Below are positions 52,248 to 61,018 of a stretch of DNA of 64,000 nt, piece after piece. The notes beneath the pieces are model-generated. The model did not search any database. It had not been told where the DNA came from and saw nothing but the letters and a program-made list of their open reading frames with translations. The stretch is from Cyclobacterium salsum (GTDB lineage: Bacteria; Bacteroidota; Bacteroidia; Cytophagales; Cyclobacteriaceae). The stretch spans positions 310,001 to 374,000 of the forward strand of contig NZ_WNKG01000006.1 of assembly GCF_010119245.1 (NCBI RefSeq), given 5' to 3'. The position numbers and the translations under genes are program-made. Numbering within the stretch: the stretch's first letter is position 1; each line of letters begins with the position of its first letter.

Positions 52248-53393
52248 ATGGAAAATTTTGTTGTTTCTGCCCGAAAGTACAGACCCTCGGACTTCAAAAG
52301 TGTGGTGGGGCAAAGCCACATAACCACCACCCTGAAAAATGCGATTAAAAACGAACACCTGGCCCAGGCGTTTCTTTTTTGTGGTCCCAGAGGGGTAGGG
52401 AAAACCACCTGTGCGCGAATTCTTGCCAAAACGATAAACTGTGAATCACGGCTTGAAAACGGAGAGGCCTGCAATACCTGCAGTTCCTGTGAAGCATTTA
52501 ATTCCAATAGTTCCTTTAATGTGCACGAACTGGATGCTGCTTCCAATAATTCCGTGGATGATATGCGAAACCTGGTAGATCAGGTGCGGTACGTGCCGCA
52601 AAAGGGGGAATACAAAATCTACATCATAGATGAGGTGCACATGTTATCCACCCAGGCCTTCAATGCGTTTTTGAAAACGCTGGAAGAACCGCCCAAGCAT
52701 GCCCTTTTTATACTGGCTACCACCGAGAAGCATAAAATTATCCCTACTATTTTATCCAGGTGTCAAATTTTTGATTTTAACCGGATTCAGATCCAGGATA
52801 TCAGTCAACACCTGGAGTACATTTCAAAGGAGGAGGGGATAGATTATGAGGAAGAAGCCTTGAGGCTAATCGCTACCAAAGCAGATGGGGCACTTCGGGA
52901 TGCGCTTTCCATTTTCGATTTGATTGTTACTTTTTCTGCCGGAAAGAAAGTAACCTATCAGGAAACCATTAATAACCTCCATGTACTCGATTATGACTAT
53001 TACTTTAAAGTAACAGAAGCCTTATTGGAGGAAAGTATTTCCAGGTCCTTGTTAATATTTGACGAAATTCTAAAAAAGGGGTTTGACGGACACAACTTTC
53101 TGGTTGGTCTCAGCGAGCATTTCCGGGAGTTAATGGTTTGCAAGGATCCGGACACGGCCCAGTTGCTACAGGTTTCTGAATCGGCAAAAAACCGGTATAT
53201 AGAGCAATCTGCGCAAACCTCGCTTTCGTTTTTACTTTCAGCCCTTTCCATTTGCAATCAGGCAGACATGGCCTACAAGAGCAGTAAAAACCAACGCCTG
53301 CATGTGGAATTGGTTTTGATGAAATTGGCAAAACTTCCCCATGCGATCAACCTGGCTGCCCTTGCCGAGGATCCTTCAAAAAAAAAAGCGTAG
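52248..53393 (+). CDS. dnaX: DNA polymerase III gamma subunit (N-terminal reading frame of dnaX)
   Basis: The 381-residue zero-frame product of dnaX, the clamp-loader ATPase. Walker A is FCGPRGVGKTTCARIL (about 43-58). The zinc-binding Cys set (NCESR, then ACNTCSSC) and the DEVHMLS Walker B are present, with SRC-type arginine finger LSRCQIF. The frame ends EDPSKKKA-stop right after a run of ten A (53378-53387), where a -1 shift opens a further 193-codon frame. This product corresponds to gamma, and the shifted one to full-length tau of about 573 residues. A one-base error in the A run in the assembly would look the same. Confidence 0.95.
   Translation: MENFVVSARKYRPSDFKSVVGQSHITTTLKNAIKNEHLAQAFLFCGPRGVGKTTCARILAKTINCESRLENGEACNTCSSCEAFNSNSSFNVHELDAASNNSVDDMRNLVDQVRYVPQKGEYKIYIIDEVHMLSTQAFNAFLKTLEEPPKHALFILATTEKHKIIPTILSRCQIFDFNRIQIQDISQHLEYISKEEGIDYEEEALRLIATKADGALRDALSIFDLIVTFSAGKKVTYQETINNLHVLDYDYYFKVTEALLEESISRSLLIFDEILKKGFDGHNFLVGLSEHFRELMVCKDPDTAQLLQVSESAKNRYIEQSAQTSLSFLLSALSICNQADMAYKSSKNQRLHVELVLMKLAKLPHAINLAALAEDPSKKKA
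53378..53387 (+). promoter_or_regulatory. Putative dnaX frameshift (slippery) site
   Basis: Ten consecutive A read TCA AAA AAA AAA GCG TAG in the zero frame. A slip of -1 leads into AGC GTA GCA and an open frame through 53968. GAGGA at 53367-53371 sits 6 bases before the run, like the stimulating Shine-Dalgarno-like element of E. coli dnaX, and a possible GGTAC/GTACC stem follows some 40 bases downstream. Long A runs also allow transcriptional slippage, as in Thermus dnaX. Confidence 0.6.
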
Positions 53394-53968
53394 CATCTGA
53401 AAACTCCGGGTCAGGTACACCGGTCGCTAATGCCCCTGTACCTCCCAAGGAACAGCAGCCTCCTTCGCTGAAGAAGTCCCAGCCCATCCCTTCCAATTTG
53501 GGAGATGTCAAACGACAAATGAAGGATCGGCCAGCACAACAGGTCAAGCAGGAAGCGCCAAAGGAGACCATTGAAAGCCGCCCTAATGAGAGTCCGCAAC
53601 GAATACTCAGCGAAGAGGAGGTGAAAACTGCGCTGGAGGAGGTGAAAGATGACTTTAAAGTCGGCCATAAAAACATGGAAATGGCACTGCTGCAACAGCC
53701 GTTTGAGGTGAAAAATCACCAGGTTGTTTTTTACCTGCAGGGAGGATTGCAGGAAGACCTTTTCCCCAAGCTCAAACCTGAATTGACCGGGATTCTTCGG
53801 AGAAAACTACATCAACCAGACCTGGAGGTGATTTTTGAAGTAAAAGCCGAGGCAATGGATCCGGCAAAATCGTTGTATACCTCCAGTGAGAAACTGAGCT
53901 ACCTGTTGAAAAAATCTCCTGCATTGAAAGAGTTAAAAAACCGGTTTGGTTTGCAAACGGATTTTTAA
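53387..53968 (+). CDS. dnaX: Tau-specific C-terminal extension of dnaX (-1 frame)
   Basis: A 193-codon open frame in the -1 frame, entered only by slippage at the ten-A run. The first 60 or so residues are a proline- and glutamine-rich linker (PVPPKEQQPP). A conserved-looking alpha/beta domain follows, beginning near ILSEEEVKTALEEVKDDFKV and ending NRFGLQTDF. Such C-terminal parts of tau bind the replicative helicase and polymerase. It has no plausible independent role: the only start-like codon is a TTG at 53498, inside the linker. It overlaps the convergent DUF3078 gene by 4 bases. Confidence 0.85.
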   Translation, partial: SVASENSGSGTPVANAPVPPKEQQPPSLKKSQPIPSNLGDVKRQMKDRPAQQVKQEAPKETIESRPNESPQRILSEEEVKTALEEVKDDFKVGHKNMEMALLQQPFEVKNHQVVFYLQGGLQEDLFPKLKPELTGILRRKLHQPDLEVIFEVKAEAMDPAKSLYTSSEKLSYLLKKSPALKELKNRFGLQTDF

Positions 53969-54948
53969 AAATCAATGCCTATACCAAAATTGATTAGGTT
54001 TTGAAACTGCACGGCCCTGGCAGAAGAGCCATCTTCCTGCTCTATAAACACGTTTTCGTCGTAGATAAGGATGGATTCTATTCGGGTAGTGATGTACTTA
54101 TTAACTTTAAGGCTTACAACGGAATTAAAGTTTACTACCATATTGCCTAACTTTTCATAATTGGAAAAGAGGTTTAAGTCGGTTTTCCAGCGGACATTGT
54201 CCATTAGTTGTATGTCGGCTGATGTGCCCAAGGACACCCCTGCTTCCGGACGCACCTTCTCCCCGGGGACCACTCCGAAGGCTCCCTGTCTGCTAAGGGA
54301 GTCATCCAGAACAATGGTAAACCTTCCGGTAAAGGGAGAAAGTATTGTTGAGAATTTCCCGTTATTTTCTAAAGTAGTCTGGTAATTTAACCCCGTTGAG
54401 GATTGTACGTAACCCGGACTCAGTAAGTCAGAAATGCGATTTCTACTATCTCTTTCTGCTCCGGAAGGCCTAAAATACCGGTATCCTTCCAGTAATTGCG
54501 TTCTGGCATCTATTTGGGTGGACAGGTAAATTTTTTCACTTAGCTGCCGCCCATATTTACTGGAGAAATTGAAATTATCGTTTGATTTTCGGGTAGGAAA
54601 GGCCCGGCCGGATTGCCGGTTGATACCGTAGTTGATGGCCAATTGGGTGTCCCAGATAATATTGTCTTTTTTATAACTCGCCGAAAGCTGTAAACCGGTA
54701 TTTAACGCAAAAGAACTGGCTCCCCCCGCAGCCCAATTACTTAAACTTACCTGCTGCAGACTGAGATTGAAATTCCCTCCGGTTTCCCAATAAATGGGAG
54801 GGTCTTCCGTGGTAAATATGAGGGAATCTCCCAACATGACCAGGGTGTCGCCACCAATGATGACAGTATCCGCTTTGGATAAATCCTGTCCGTATCCAAA
54901 GCGGAAAATCAACAATAAAAGTATCGTAAAACAAATCCGGTAAGACAT
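53965..54948 (-). CDS. DUF3078 outer-membrane beta-barrel-like protein
   Basis: A 327-residue protein with a signal peptide ending FGYGQ. The signature WETGGNFNLSLQQVSLSNWA (about 54-73) and the later YGRQLSEKIYLS identify the DUF3078 family of Bacteroidota, probably an outer-membrane or surface beta-barrel protein. It ends in NFGIGIDF with a terminal Phe as in barrel proteins. Function unknown. It is convergent with dnaX, overlapping its tau stop by 4 bases, and starts 45 bases after the lytic transglycosylase gene on the same strand. Confidence 0.85.
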   Translation of the reverse strand: MSYRICFTILLLLIFRFGYGQDLSKADTVIIGGDTLVMLGDSLIFTTEDPPIYWETGGNFNLSLQQVSLSNWAAGGASSFALNTGLQLSASYKKDNIIWDTQLAINYGINRQSGRAFPTRKSNDNFNFSSKYGRQLSEKIYLSTQIDARTQLLEGYRYFRPSGAERDSRNRISDLLSPGYVQSSTGLNYQTTLENNGKFSTILSPFTGRFTIVLDDSLSRQGAFGVVPGEKVRPEAGVSLGTSADIQLMDNVRWKTDLNLFSNYEKLGNMVVNFNSVVSLKVNKYITTRIESILIYDENVFIEQEDGSSARAVQFQNLINFGIGIDF

Positions 54949-54993
54949 GGTTTTTTTCAGGTGAATGGCAAATATACGGTCATTTCCTTTGAT

Positions 54994-56562
54994 TTATTTT
55001 CTAATTTTCAGTTTTTGTCCCACGGAGAGTATATTGTCCGGCCCAATTTGATTCCAGGCTTTCAACTCCTCCACGGTGATACCATATTTTCTGGAAATAG
55101 CGTAAAGGGTGTCTCCGGGCTGGACCAAATATTCCAATACCTGTTCAGACGGTTCCTTGGTGCGTTCCGGGATGGCCACTTCCGCAGGCGACTTGGGTGC
55201 CGTATTGATTTCTCTTCTATCTGGCGGCAGCGGGGTTGTGGCCTGTCGTTTTGGGGGAGTTAATTTCACCCTGGCAATCGATTCATTTCTTTTGTAATAC
55301 TTCCGCAGGCGCAGCACCATTCCGGGCAAAAGTTGCTCATCCCGGTAGACCCGGTTCTTTGCCATAAGGGAGTGAAGTCGGATTCCATACAGCTGAGATA
55401 TCCCCCAAAGCGTTTCGCCTACCTGCACAATATGTTCGTCCGGTTCGCCTTTGCTCTTTTTCCTTCGGGTATAGTAGTACCTGCCTTCCGTTACCGGATC
55501 CGATGGTTTTAAATCATTGGAACGTCTCAGTTTTCTTTCGCTTATTCCAGCCTGGGAGGCAAGCTGGCTTTGGCTGTCGCTATTTGATAAAATCCCCCTG
55601 ATGCCATTGATTTTAATTTCTTTGGGCTGCCTGGCATTTGCTGTATTGCCGGTTACCCTGGGGAATCCCTGAGCATTTTTTCGCAACGGCATCAATCCAT
55701 CAGCGGCAGCTACCGGTGGGTTGCTGGCCAGTACTGGTCTTTCCGGAACAATTCCGCTCAGAATGTAGGTAACCACATAGGTACGATCTCCGGGAATTTT
55801 TCCTCGGATGGCCCATTTGTTGTAATTCCTGAGATGACTCTCACTCAGCCCGAGGTTTCTTGCGACTGCCTTTAAATCGGTAGGTCCCTTGACCGGGTAT
55901 TCGTGCAAATAATCACCGTTGCTGACGGTCTTGCCCATCTGGCCTTCATAGGCTATTTTATGGGCCAGGAATTTTTTTAGGTACCAGTAGGTTTTTCGGT
56001 CCAGGTCCATTTCGCGCTGCCCTTTATAGCGCCCCTTGTAGTAATTATTGGCACCGCCCAGACCCATTTGGTAGGATACGAGTGTGATGGCCCAGTTGTC
56101 CAGGTATTTCTGGTGCTTTTTTAGGTAAGTGGCAGCCCCCCTGGTGGAGGATATAATGTTTTTTCGCTCGTCTATTTCCCGGTCTACGCGAAGCGATACT
56201 TCTTCGGCGGTTCCTTGTTTGAATTGCCAGAAACCAACGGCGTTGGAAGTAGAGACCGCATCTGAAATCAGGCTACTTTCCTGGATGACCAGGTATTTGA
56301 AGTCAGTTGGCACCCCTTCTTCGTGCAAAACCCGCTCGACTATGGGCAGGTAGAGATTGACCCGGTCCAGCTTCGTTTGAAAATGAGAAGGGCTTCGGTA
56401 TTGTGCATTTACTTCTGCCTGAATCTCGTTCTGAACGGCACTATTTAGCCGTAGCGTCATACCTGCAAAGTAGATGGTTTTAGGTACCTGCGGCACCTGT
56501 CCCACTGCCATCGAGAGGCTTAAAACGGTAAAGAGGAAACCAAATAAAAAAGTTATTTTCAT
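54994..56562 (-). CDS. LysM-containing lytic transglycosylase (MltD-like)
   Basis: About 522 residues from the ATG at 56560-56562 with a signal peptide (MKITFLFGFLFTVLSLSMA). The SLT domain (about 60-200) has the catalytic Glu in VIQESSLISDA with AVGFWQFKQGTA. Two clear LysM repeats lie further on (VQVGETLWGISQLYG and VQPGDTLYAISRKYG), the second reaching the C terminus, with a proline-rich spacer between. It should cleave peptidoglycan strands in the periplasm. The O-methyltransferase gene ends 4 bases upstream of its start, so it is the third gene of a run with the M16 peptidase and methyltransferase. Confidence 0.93.
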   Translation of the reverse strand: MKITFLFGFLFTVLSLSMAVGQVPQVPKTIYFAGMTLRLNSAVQNEIQAEVNAQYRSPSHFQTKLDRVNLYLPIVERVLHEEGVPTDFKYLVIQESSLISDAVSTSNAVGFWQFKQGTAEEVSLRVDREIDERKNIISSTRGAATYLKKHQKYLDNWAITLVSYQMGLGGANNYYKGRYKGQREMDLDRKTYWYLKKFLAHKIAYEGQMGKTVSNGDYLHEYPVKGPTDLKAVARNLGLSESHLRNYNKWAIRGKIPGDRTYVVTYILSGIVPERPVLASNPPVAAADGLMPLRKNAQGFPRVTGNTANARQPKEIKINGIRGILSNSDSQSQLASQAGISERKLRRSNDLKPSDPVTEGRYYYTRRKKSKGEPDEHIVQVGETLWGISQLYGIRLHSLMAKNRVYRDEQLLPGMVLRLRKYYKRNESIARVKLTPPKRQATTPLPPDRREINTAPKSPAEVAIPERTKEPSEQVLEYLVQPGDTLYAISRKYGITVEELKAWNQIGPDNILSVGQKLKIRK

Positions 56563-56566
56563 GGTG

Positions 56567-57208
56567 TTACGGATGCTTTCTTGCCAGCATGATGCCATCC
56601 CGAATGGGTAATACGACATTTTCTACACGCGAATCTTCCAGTACCTTTTGATTGAATGCCATGATGGCAGCCGTGTCTTTATCAAGCTTTTTCCGGTTCC
56701 TGGCAAGGACTTTCCCCGACCAAAGAATATTGTCGGCTGCAATCAAGCCTCCCGGTTCCAGTCTTTCAACGACCAAATCGTAGTAATTGGTATAGTTTTG
56801 TTTGTCTGCATCGATAAATACAAAATCGAAGGTCTCCTCGGTTTTGGCTAGCAGTTCCAGGGCATTTCCCAATCGATAGTCAATTTTGTTTTCCAATCCC
56901 GACTTCGAGAAAAATTCACGGACCATGGGTTCGAGTTCCCGATTGATATCCAAGGTGACAATCGTCCCTTTTTCGGAGAGCCCACGGGCCATGCAGATGG
57001 TGGCATAGCCGGTAAATGTTCCGATTTCCAGAACCTTACTGGCACCACTCATTTTGACCAGCATTTCTAAAAATTTACCCTGCAGTGGCCCGGATAGCAT
57101 ACGCGGTTTCAGTACCTTGAGGTGAGTCTGACGGGCAATATGCGCAAGTAATTCATCTTCCGGGCTGCTGTAGGCTTCACAATATTCCCATAAATCATCG
57201 CTTATCAT
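56567..57208 (-). CDS. Class I O-methyltransferase (caffeoyl-CoA OMT-like)
   Basis: A 213-residue SAM-dependent O-methyltransferase of the family that includes caffeoyl-CoA and catechol methyltransferases. The SAM-binding VLEIGTFTGYATICMARGL (about 60-78), TLDINRE and the metal-site FVFIDADKQNYTNYYD with the later AADNILWSGKV are all present. The acceptor is unknown. Its start overlaps the M16 peptidase stop by 4 bases (ATGA), and the lytic transglycosylase gene follows 4 bases after its stop. Confidence 0.92.
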   Translation of the reverse strand: MISDDLWEYCEAYSSPEDELLAHIARQTHLKVLKPRMLSGPLQGKFLEMLVKMSGASKVLEIGTFTGYATICMARGLSEKGTIVTLDINRELEPMVREFFSKSGLENKIDYRLGNALELLAKTEETFDFVFIDADKQNYTNYYDLVVERLEPGGLIAADNILWSGKVLARNRKKLDKDTAAIMAFNQKVLEDSRVENVVLPIRDGIMLARKHP

Positions 57209-58440
57209 ATCGGTTTAGGTAAATAGGTTAGAAAACTGAATTGGTCCACATCATACACTTCGTTGGCCAAATCCTGCAATTCCTCCGCAGTACAGGATCT
57301 GATTTTCTTAAAAATTTCTTCCAGGGATTCAATTTTCCCCTTGTCAAGCAGGTTCTTGCCGTATACCAGCATCAGGCCGGAGTAATTCTCCTCAGCCATG
57401 GCCATCTGTCCAATAGTCTGTTCTTTTCCCATATGCAGTTGCATGGTCCCCAGTTTTTTCTCCCGAATCTTTTGAATCTCTCGTAAGACAATTTTTCTGG
57501 CTTTTGCGGCTGCTTTTTCTTCAGTGCCATAGTAAATGCCAATAAATCCGGTATCGGTAAAAGCCTGGTAAACAGACTCAATGCTGTAGGCCAGGCCGTG
57601 TTTTTCCCGCAATGCCATGTTGAGCCGGGAATTCATACTGGGGCCTCCCAAAATGTTGTTGAGCAAATACAGTTTAAACCGCCTTTCATCAAATGTAGAC
57701 AAAGCGGGTTTCCCCAAAGCACAATGTGTTTGGGAAATCTCCTTGTAGTGAATGCCTGTCGCCGGTGCGTAGCCATGGACGGGCCGTCTTTTTGCAAAAC
57801 TTTTCGTAGGCGGTATGCTGCTTAGCAGCGGTTCCAGCGTACGAAGGGCTTTTTGGAAGCTAATGTTCCCCACTACAGAGCAGACGATCCGGGAACTGTC
57901 CAGGTGCTGGCCAACAAAATTCAGGAAGTCCTCCTGGCTGAATTGACCGACGGTATTTTCGGTTCCCAGAATATTGTATCCCAGGGAGTGGTTCGGGAAA
58001 AGTAACTTATCAAATTCATCCTGTATGGCATCATCCGGAGCGTCCCTGTACATGGCCATTTCCTCCAGGATTACCTGCCTTTCTTTATCGATTTGTCTTG
58101 CTGGGAAGGTGCTGTTAAAAGTGATGTCACAAAGTAGTTCTGCCGCCTTTGTCCAATGCTGCCGCAATACCGAGGCGTAAAAACAGATTTTTTCTTTAGT
58201 GGTATAGGCATTCAACTCGCCTCCTACCGAATCCAGCCGATTGATGATATGAAAAGCTTTCCTTTTTTTCGTGCCTTTAAAAGCCATGTGCTCCCAAAAA
58301 TGGGCCAACCCTTCCTGTTCTTTATTTTCATCCCTGCTGCCGATATCCAGAATAAACCCGCAATGCACCAATCGGGTGCTGTTTACTTCCTGGTGTACTA
58401 TTCTGATTCCGTTATCTAGTTCCTTAATCTTATATACCAT
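57205..58440 (-). CDS. M16 family zinc metallopeptidase
   Basis: 411 residues from the ATG at 58438-58440; a start eleven codons upstream is less likely. The inverted zinc motif is HFWEH (His47, Glu50, His51), and the third ligand lies in the ERQVILEE stretch further on. Only one M16 half-domain pair is present, about 410 residues, so it probably works as a homodimer or with a second protein. No signal peptide is evident. First gene of the leftward run M16-OMT-lytic transglycosylase. Substrates of these peptidases are small peptides or presequences; unknown here. Confidence 0.93.
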   Translation of the reverse strand: MVYKIKELDNGIRIVHQEVNSTRLVHCGFILDIGSRDENKEQEGLAHFWEHMAFKGTKKRKAFHIINRLDSVGGELNAYTTKEKICFYASVLRQHWTKAAELLCDITFNSTFPARQIDKERQVILEEMAMYRDAPDDAIQDEFDKLLFPNHSLGYNILGTENTVGQFSQEDFLNFVGQHLDSSRIVCSVVGNISFQKALRTLEPLLSSIPPTKSFAKRRPVHGYAPATGIHYKEISQTHCALGKPALSTFDERRFKLYLLNNILGGPSMNSRLNMALREKHGLAYSIESVYQAFTDTGFIGIYYGTEEKAAAKARKIVLREIQKIREKKLGTMQLHMGKEQTIGQMAMAEENYSGLMLVYGKNLLDKGKIESLEEIFKKIRSCTAEELQDLANEVYDVDQFSFLTYLPKPI

Positions 58441-58535
58441 GCTTCGCTTTCCAAGACACAAAAATAACAGCAAATATGGGGAAAGAAACCGGGAAAATAA
58501 AAAATTGAACCGAAGTGCATCAGATGCGATAGCAT

Positions 58536-60143
58536 TTATTCACGGATCAATTTTAGCCGTTGGATGGTAGCAGCATACCGGACTTCTACTATTAGCAAGC
58601 CTCGCGGGAGACGCTGTACCCATTGATCCAATAGTAATGGAACCCTGTTCCATTCTGTTTCCACAACAAGAGAGGTGGCGGGCCCGATGATTTCTATCCG
58701 GAGGGGAGTTTTCAGAGGTAAATCCGTTCCAAAGTAATTCAGATACAAAGGCTTTCCACGTGTAGGGTTTGGGTATACGGCCCAGTCTGTTTTTCCTTTT
58801 GGGGCTTGAGGTAGTAGTGCCGCTACGGTTTGGCTATATTCAAAGGATCCATCCATATTGTACTGGCAAATTCGGTAATAAGCCCGCTGGTACGCATAGT
58901 CGGCTATTAGCAGGTCGTCAAAGTAGTAAGAAGTTAGTTTGTTGCTATTTCCTTTACTGGTAACTTTTCCCAGGGTTTCGAAATTGGCTACATCCCCAAT
59001 GGATCGCTGGATTTCAAAGTGACTGGATTCCCTTTCCATTAACGTCGACCATTGTAAGCTGACGGTGGAGGCATCAGATTGGACCAGTGCTTCTACCTTT
59101 CCCCAGGTAATGGGCAAGGCTCCAAAATACAGTACCTCGAAATCCCAGGTGCTGGTACAACCGAATTCATCGGCGACGAGGAGGGAGTAATCACCTGCAA
59201 TCAGGTTACTGATGTCTTGCTGGCTGCTGCTAAATCCATTGGGTCCGGTCCACGAGAAAGTATAGTTTCCCGTGCTAAGCATCTCTATATCGATGGCTCC
59301 ATCAGGATTCTCATCATCGGTATGGTCGGTGACCGTACCCGTCAGACTGGTGGTTACCGGAACGTCCACCACCGAGCTGAAGGTGTTTTGAGTCCCATTG
59401 GCATCGGTAACAGTCAGTTCGGCAGTGCCCGGGGAAGTAAACTGAACGACAGGATCGGCAGCGCTGGAAGTACTGCTGCTGGCATTGGTAAAGGTCCAGC
59501 TATACTGGTAGGCTTCTCGGCCTCCATTAGTGGTACTGGTAAAGGTAACCTCAGAGCTGCCACTTACCGGACAGGCAGCACTGTATTCAAATTGCACCGC
59601 TAAAGGAGCATCCACCACGATATCCACGGTATTCTGGCACTGGGCAGTAGGATAATCGTTGCAGATGTAGGATTCGGAAAGGTCAGCGGAGGCACTGGTG
59701 GTCCATGCCAAAAGTGGGTTTCGAAGGGTAACTACTTCCCCACATGTCCAGGTCAGGGGGAATGCAGCAAGGGTTAGGGTGTCGGCAGTGGTTTTAGCGG
59801 AAGGGATCGTTCCAAAATAATAATTTAAAAAGAGGGTGGAATCCCCCACCAGCAGGTCGGCAAACAAGCGCCCATTATGTGCATCACTAGTAGAACTGGT
59901 GGTGTAGGTGAAGGATATGTAAGTAGTTTGTTCCGTTCCGGGAGTACAGGTGAGCAGGGAATTGGTGATCGGAGTTCCACTGGAATCACTCAGGTACACG
60001 GATTCGACAGTGTAATTGCTGGAGCTGCAACTTTTCTCGCAATCTCTCAGGTCCAGAAGCTCGCTTTGGTTTTGGGAGAATCCAAGGATGGAAAACCCCA
60101 AAATCATAACTACCAAAAGCATTATTTTCCTGACCAAAACCAT
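58536..60143 (-). CDS. Secreted T9SS cargo protein with PKD-like domain
   Basis: A 535-residue exported protein. After the signal peptide (ending GFSQN) comes a Ser/Thr-rich region with several Cys, a PKD-like domain around 215-300 (VTFTSTTNGGREAYQYSWTF), a SprB-like repeat region (ENPDGAIDI, SWTGPNGFSSS) and a C-terminal type IX secretion sorting domain that starts at VYPNPTRGKPLYL and ends LKLIRE. It should be moved across the outer membrane by T9SS and fixed to or released from the surface. The function of the unique part is unknown. The upstream noncoding gap is about 410 bases. Confidence 0.85.
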   Translation of the reverse strand: MVLVRKIMLLVVMILGFSILGFSQNQSELLDLRDCEKSCSSSNYTVESVYLSDSSGTPITNSLLTCTPGTEQTTYISFTYTTSSTSDAHNGRLFADLLVGDSTLFLNYYFGTIPSAKTTADTLTLAAFPLTWTCGEVVTLRNPLLAWTTSASADLSESYICNDYPTAQCQNTVDIVVDAPLAVQFEYSAACPVSGSSEVTFTSTTNGGREAYQYSWTFTNASSSTSSAADPVVQFTSPGTAELTVTDANGTQNTFSSVVDVPVTTSLTGTVTDHTDDENPDGAIDIEMLSTGNYTFSWTGPNGFSSSQQDISNLIAGDYSLLVADEFGCTSTWDFEVLYFGALPITWGKVEALVQSDASTVSLQWSTLMERESSHFEIQRSIGDVANFETLGKVTSKGNSNKLTSYYFDDLLIADYAYQRAYYRICQYNMDGSFEYSQTVAALLPQAPKGKTDWAVYPNPTRGKPLYLNYFGTDLPLKTPLRIEIIGPATSLVVETEWNRVPLLLDQWVQRLPRGLLIVEVRYAATIQRLKLIRE

Positions 60144-60554
60144 TTTTAACGGTATAAAATTCTATATAATTTTAAAAATTACATATTGAATTCACTAATC
60201 AGTAAATATGCGGAATATAATTTCAATTTCCAATATATTTTAGGATTTGACACCGTTTCGGCTGGAAGCTTTTCTTGGTAGATGTCAGTGGCTTTTTTGG
60301 AGAAATTTTCGCTTTTAATCGTAAGCAGAAAAAAAATGATTTTATTTTATTTAATTTTTTTTGAAGTGAAATGCAGTTTACCTAAATCGATTTACATTAT
60401 TTATTTTTTGTAATGAAAATGGGGCTAAATACCTGTTTTTCATCATATTTGTGGGTTTGGTGATTCGGTTTTTATAACCGACCTTAGCAATGAAATAGGC
60501 TTTTAGCAGTGAAAATAGCCTGTATTTAGGGTTTAATTTTTAATTCTTTTTACT
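60144..60554. other. Divergent intergenic gap
   Basis: 411 AT-rich bases between the T9SS cargo gene and the small membrane protein gene. It carries the 19-base tandem repeat at 60484-60521. No open frame of meaning and no RNA gene was recognised. Promoters for both genes should lie here, but I found no perfect TAnnTTTG element. Confidence 0.5.
60484..60521. repeat. Two tandem 19-base imperfect direct repeats
   Basis: TTAGCAATGAAATAGGCTT (60484-60502) is followed directly by TTAGCAGTGAAAATAGCCT (60503-60521), differing at a few positions. They end about 34 bases before the ATG of the small membrane protein gene, so they may bind a regulator of that gene. Confidence 0.5.
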
Positions 60555-60767
60555 ATGAAAAATCAAACAAAATTAATGTTGGCCAATCTGTTTGCGCTGG
60601 TTTCGGTTTCCCTAATCTTAGCGGTTTCCAGTATGTTCAACCTAGATTTGACCTGGGGTTCGGGAGCCTTGGTTCCGCAGGTTATGTTGGTGTTGGTTCC
60701 CCAAGCGGGATTTGTTTATCTGCTTTGGAAAGCTTCCAGAGTTACAAGTCAGGAAGCCTTGGCTTGA
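60555..60767 (+). CDS. Small hydrophobic protein with two transmembrane helices
   Basis: A 70-residue protein beginning MKNQTKLMLANLFALVSVSL, with hydrophobic segments at about 8-25 and 39-58. I do not recognise a family. Support for it being real comes from the context: an AT-rich leader with tandem repeats before it and a strong terminator 32 bases after its stop. No neighbour suggests a function. Confidence 0.65.
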   Translation: MKNQTKLMLANLFALVSVSLILAVSSMFNLDLTWGSGALVPQVMLVLVPQAGFVYLLWKASRVTSQEALA

Positions 60768-60798
60768 CTTTTTGAACGGTTTTATATTTCGGTTGTTG

Positions 60799-60848
60799 CC
60801 GCTCATCTGCCCGCTAAGAAGGGGGACAGGTGGGCGGTATTTTTTTTG
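60799..60848 (+). terminator. Strong Rho-independent terminator after the small membrane protein gene
   Basis: An 11-base-pair stem including G-U pairs, CCGCTCATCTG (60799-60809) and CAGGTGGGCGG (60827-60837), with a 17-base loop, is followed by TA and eight T. It supports a real transcription unit ending at 60767. Confidence 0.85.
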
Positions 60849-61018
60849 TAGAATGCCAGGAAAGTTGGTGAAAATCGGAGGGCTCCGGTTTAGGGTTCCT
60901 CAATTCTTTCTATTCTCCCTGGGTAGCTATCGGGGCATACCTCCAGCTAATCGGTATGAATTTCCCCGTCTTTGCGAAAGGGTATTAGCTAAAAAAATTC
61001 GGTAGATAAGTGCAGTAT

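Noticed and set aside
53394-53497. dnaX tail as a separate gene or a broken pseudogene
   Set aside because: The -1 frame is open from the A10 run itself and continues as a conserved-looking tau domain, so slippage or a one-base assembly error explains it better.
60712-61005. 97-codon plus-strand frame after the small membrane protein gene
   Set aside because: It overlaps both the 3' end of that gene and a strong terminator, and the translation has no recognisable features.
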